Below, piece by piece: positions 62,474 to 64,000 of a stretch of DNA of 64,000 nt. The notes under the pieces were generated by a model. The model did no database searches and was not told the DNA's origin. It saw only the letters and a list, made by a program, of their open reading frames with translations. The stretch lies in assembly GCA_965226545.1 (NCBI GenBank), contig OZ245364.1, forward strand, positions 2,170,001-2,234,000, in the 5' to 3' direction. Positions within the stretch are counted from its first letter, which is position 1. The number at the start of each line of letters is the position of its first letter. The translations under genes were made by a program, and so were the position numbers. This DNA is from JAHRAW01 sp965226545 (GTDB lineage Bacteria; Pseudomonadota; Gammaproteobacteria; Arenicellales; Poriferihabitantaceae).

Positions 62474-63685
62474 ATGCCCCCCGATTGGCGTGCGCGCGCC
62501 TTGATTGACATTGGCGCATTGCGGCGCAATCTTGATGCGGTGCGCGAGAAAGCGGCCGGGTGTGCGGTGATGGCGGTGCTCAAAGCCGATGCATACGGAC
62601 ACGGCATCGATGCGGTGTGTCGCGCGGTGCGCGGGCGAGTCGATGCCATCGCCGTGGCGACGATGGATGAAGCGTTGGCGTGTCGGGCGATTTGTGATGA
62701 ACTGCATATCTGCGTGTTGTCGCCCGGCATCGAGCGCGATTGGTTGGCGTTGTGCGCACGGATGCGATTGACGCCGGTGCTGCACGATTTTGCGCAATTG
62801 CAGGCGGCGCAACAGTATGCAGGCGCGGCGTTGGAGGTGTGGCTGAAAGTGGACAGCGGAATGAATCGACTCGGCATCGCCTTCGATGACGCACAAACCG
62901 CATTCACCCAACTGGCGCGCAATGCGCAAATTAACATTGTCGGCGTGATGTCGCATCTGGCAAATGCGGAAGTGCGTAATGTTAATGCAACTGTCGATGC
63001 AACCGGCGCTGTCGTCGGCAATGCAATCAACGATGAAACTTGCAATGTAACTTGTGATGCAATCGACGATGCAACCGACGATGTAACTTACGATGTCACC
63101 AACGACATAACGCGCATACAAACCGAACGGTTTTTGCACAGCACCGCGCACTGCAATCGCCCGCGCAGTTTAGCCAACTCGGCGGCGGTGTGCGCGCATC
63201 CGTCAACGCATTTGGATTGGGTGCGTCCGGGGTTGATGTTATACGGCGCATCGCCGTTTGCGGATGTCGATGCGCGCGCCTTGGGATTGTCGGCGGTGAT
63301 GAAATTGCAGACGCGATTATTGGCGGTCAAACAAATTGCGCGCGGCGCGCGGGTTGGCTATGGCGGCGCGTTTGTTGCGCGCAAGGCAATGCGAATTGGC
63401 GTCGCCGGGCTGGGCTATGCCGACGGCTATCCGCGCCTGCCGGGCGTCGATGCATTCACCTTGGTGCGCGGCAAACGCGCGCCGATTGTCGGGCGGGTAT
63501 CGATGGATATGATGACGTTGGATGTATCGAAGTGCGGCGCCGTCGAAGTCGGCGATGTGGTCGATGTGTGGGGCGATGATGCAACCCTCAACGTTGAACA
63601 AGTCGCCGCCGCCGGCGGAATGATTGCGCATGAGTTGCTGTGCCGAGTCGGCGCGCGAGTCGGGCGGGTGTATTTGGATTCGTGA
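62474..63685 (+). CDS. alr: Alanine racemase with hydrophilic insert
   Basis: PLP enzyme making D-alanine for peptidoglycan. Catalytic Lys in AVLKADAYGHGIDAVC (near residue 40), the SGMNRLG block, the YGG segment and GLGYADGYPRLPG with the tyrosine, and RVSMDMMTLDV. The ATG at 62474 is preferred; an upstream TTG adds five residues. About 403 residues against ~360 normally: an Asn/Asp/Thr/Val/Cys insert (nt about 62985-63118) of a degenerate 12-mer (GATGTAACTTAC) sits between the beta-barrel strands after the SHLANAE motif. Active-site parts are intact. Partner dnaB precedes it. Confidence 0.95.
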   Translation: MPPDWRARALIDIGALRRNLDAVREKAAGCAVMAVLKADAYGHGIDAVCRAVRGRVDAIAVATMDEALACRAICDELHICVLSPGIERDWLALCARMRLTPVLHDFAQLQAAQQYAGAALEVWLKVDSGMNRLGIAFDDAQTAFTQLARNAQINIVGVMSHLANAEVRNVNATVDATGAVVGNAINDETCNVTCDAIDDATDDVTYDVTNDITRIQTERFLHSTAHCNRPRSLANSAAVCAHPSTHLDWVRPGLMLYGASPFADVDARALGLSAVMKLQTRLLAVKQIARGARVGYGGAFVARKAMRIGVAGLGYADGYPRLPGVDAFTLVRGKRAPIVGRVSMDMMTLDVSKCGAVEVGDVVDVWGDDATLNVEQVAAAGGMIAHELLCRVGARVGRVYLDS

Positions 63686-63720
63686 ACTTGGTTGCGGGTG
63701 ACGTTGTTGTTAACGTTAAC

Positions 63721-63747
63721 GGTCAATTGTCGTGCATACTGATTCGC
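63721..63747. repeat. 25-base element shared with the CRISPR left flank
   Basis: Read on the minus strand, CGAATCAGTATGCACGACA plus ATTGAC matches 36892-36916 on the plus strand with three differences (A for G, C for A, T for G). It begins a few bases after the smc fragment ends. Confidence 0.6.
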
Positions 63748-63749
63748 AT

Positions 63750-63868
63750 CAAATGATTTAAACCCGGAAATCTGTAATTTAATCAGCCGCATAAAGCCAA
63801 AGGCGCCAAAATTTTTGTGAAATATAAACGTCGCGCACGACGCAAAATAATCGCGTGTTGTAGCACCG
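63750..63868 (-). pseudogene. Stray copy of the smc promoter and first 14 codons
   Basis: On the minus strand, 119 bases match 43983-44099 with few changes, including the TGCTACAA box, TTTATATTTCACAAAAA and the codons MRLIKLQISGFKSF. One 4-base insertion (GCGC after ATTTTG) and the TGCTACAAC change distinguish it. The match stops at codon 14 and the frame then continues into unrelated DNA. Not a functional gene. Confidence 0.9.
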
Positions 63869-64000
63869 CTTAATGAAAACACATAATCCCAAATATTAAT
63901 GGGTAAGCAAAACTAAATCGAAAACCTCGCCCAATTCCAACCCCCCGCACGCAAGCGGCGGTTACTTTGGTGAGATGATGGGGTTCGCTACAACCAAACT

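Larger units (their letters stand above)
63686..64000. other. Non-coding right end of the window with smc-derived fragment
   Basis: Besides the smc copy and the shared element (listed), about 63870-64000 holds no recognisable gene; the hairpin-like CCGC-ACGCAA-GCGG near 63945-63960 has no T-run. A gene may start beyond the window. Confidence 0.5.

Noticed and set aside
63427..63882. Minus-strand frame starting MRLIKLQISGFKSF at 63792
   Set aside because: The start is the copied smc segment; the rest is antisense to alr. A chimeric chance frame.
1..64000. tRNA, rRNA, insertion sequence or integrase genes
   Set aside because: None seen by eye on either strand; no transposase motifs or terminal inverted repeats found.

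Overview
The window is a 64 kb piece of a Gram-negative chromosome, most likely from a gammaproteobacterium known only from sequence. The evidence is gene order. gyrA-pheA-tyrA-aroA-cmk-rpsA-ihfB-lapA-lapB, smc-zipA-ligA, hfq-hflX, dnaB-alr and mfd-csiV are all neighbourhoods typical of Gammaproteobacteria, and ZipA, LapB and CsiV are largely confined to that class. LPS heptose genes (hldE, hldD), ugd and a C-terminal outer-membrane beta-barrel confirm a diderm envelope. The MEP isoprenoid pathway (ispD, ispF) is used. No rRNA or tRNA gene was seen.

Layout. 0.2-2 kb: ispF and ispD, separated by a 148-bp tandem duplication. 2.3-7.3 kb: mfd and csiV. 7.4-14 kb (minus strand): a tightly overlapping envelope operon, lapA-lapB, ugd, hldE, hldD, a degenerate RmlA-like gene and a methylthioinosine/purine phosphorylase. 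14.2-25.3 kb (minus): ihfB, rpsA, cmk, aroA, tyrA, pheA, then an MjaI-like restriction endonuclease and its methyltransferase sitting where serC is usually found, then gyrA. 25.8-27.5 kb: hfq-hflX. 27.9-30.7 kb: a GT22 mannosyltransferase and a sugar epimerase. 31-34 kb: a two-component sodium:solute symporter (DUF4212 plus SSF) and a small membrane protein. 34.2-36.7 kb: dapD and radA, convergent. 36.7-43.9 kb: a complete type II-C CRISPR-Cas locus with 30 identical repeats, cas2, cas1 and cas9. 44-51.9 kb: smc-zipA-ligA. 52-57.2 kb: a large autotransporter-like adhesin with many Ig-like repeats. 57.4-60.7 kb: four tandem paralogues of a coiled-coil, tail-anchored protein plus a related membrane protein. 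60.8-63.7 kb: dnaB-alr. The window ends with a stray copy of the smc promoter and first codons.

The most unusual property runs through the whole window. Short tandem sequences, mainly 6- and 12-mers built on AGT-NNN codon pairs, fill the intergenic gaps and also interrupt housekeeping genes in frame (mfd, csiV, lapB, aroA, zipA, ligA, alr, rmlA-like). They create Ser/Ala/Asp/Thr-rich linkers between conserved blocks while leaving catalytic motifs intact. Other points that deserve a second look: the CRISPR repeat ends in an extended -10 promoter, as in Neisseria; one spacer encodes an adenine-methyltransferase DPPY motif; a tracrRNA candidate lies between the array and cas2; the methyltransferase carries an SNase-like C-terminal domain; the symporter carries a perfect EF-hand loop; and small fragments of smc and radA have been duplicated.

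The defence content is one complete II-C adaptive system and one type II restriction-modification pair. The rest is core metabolism and envelope biogenesis.
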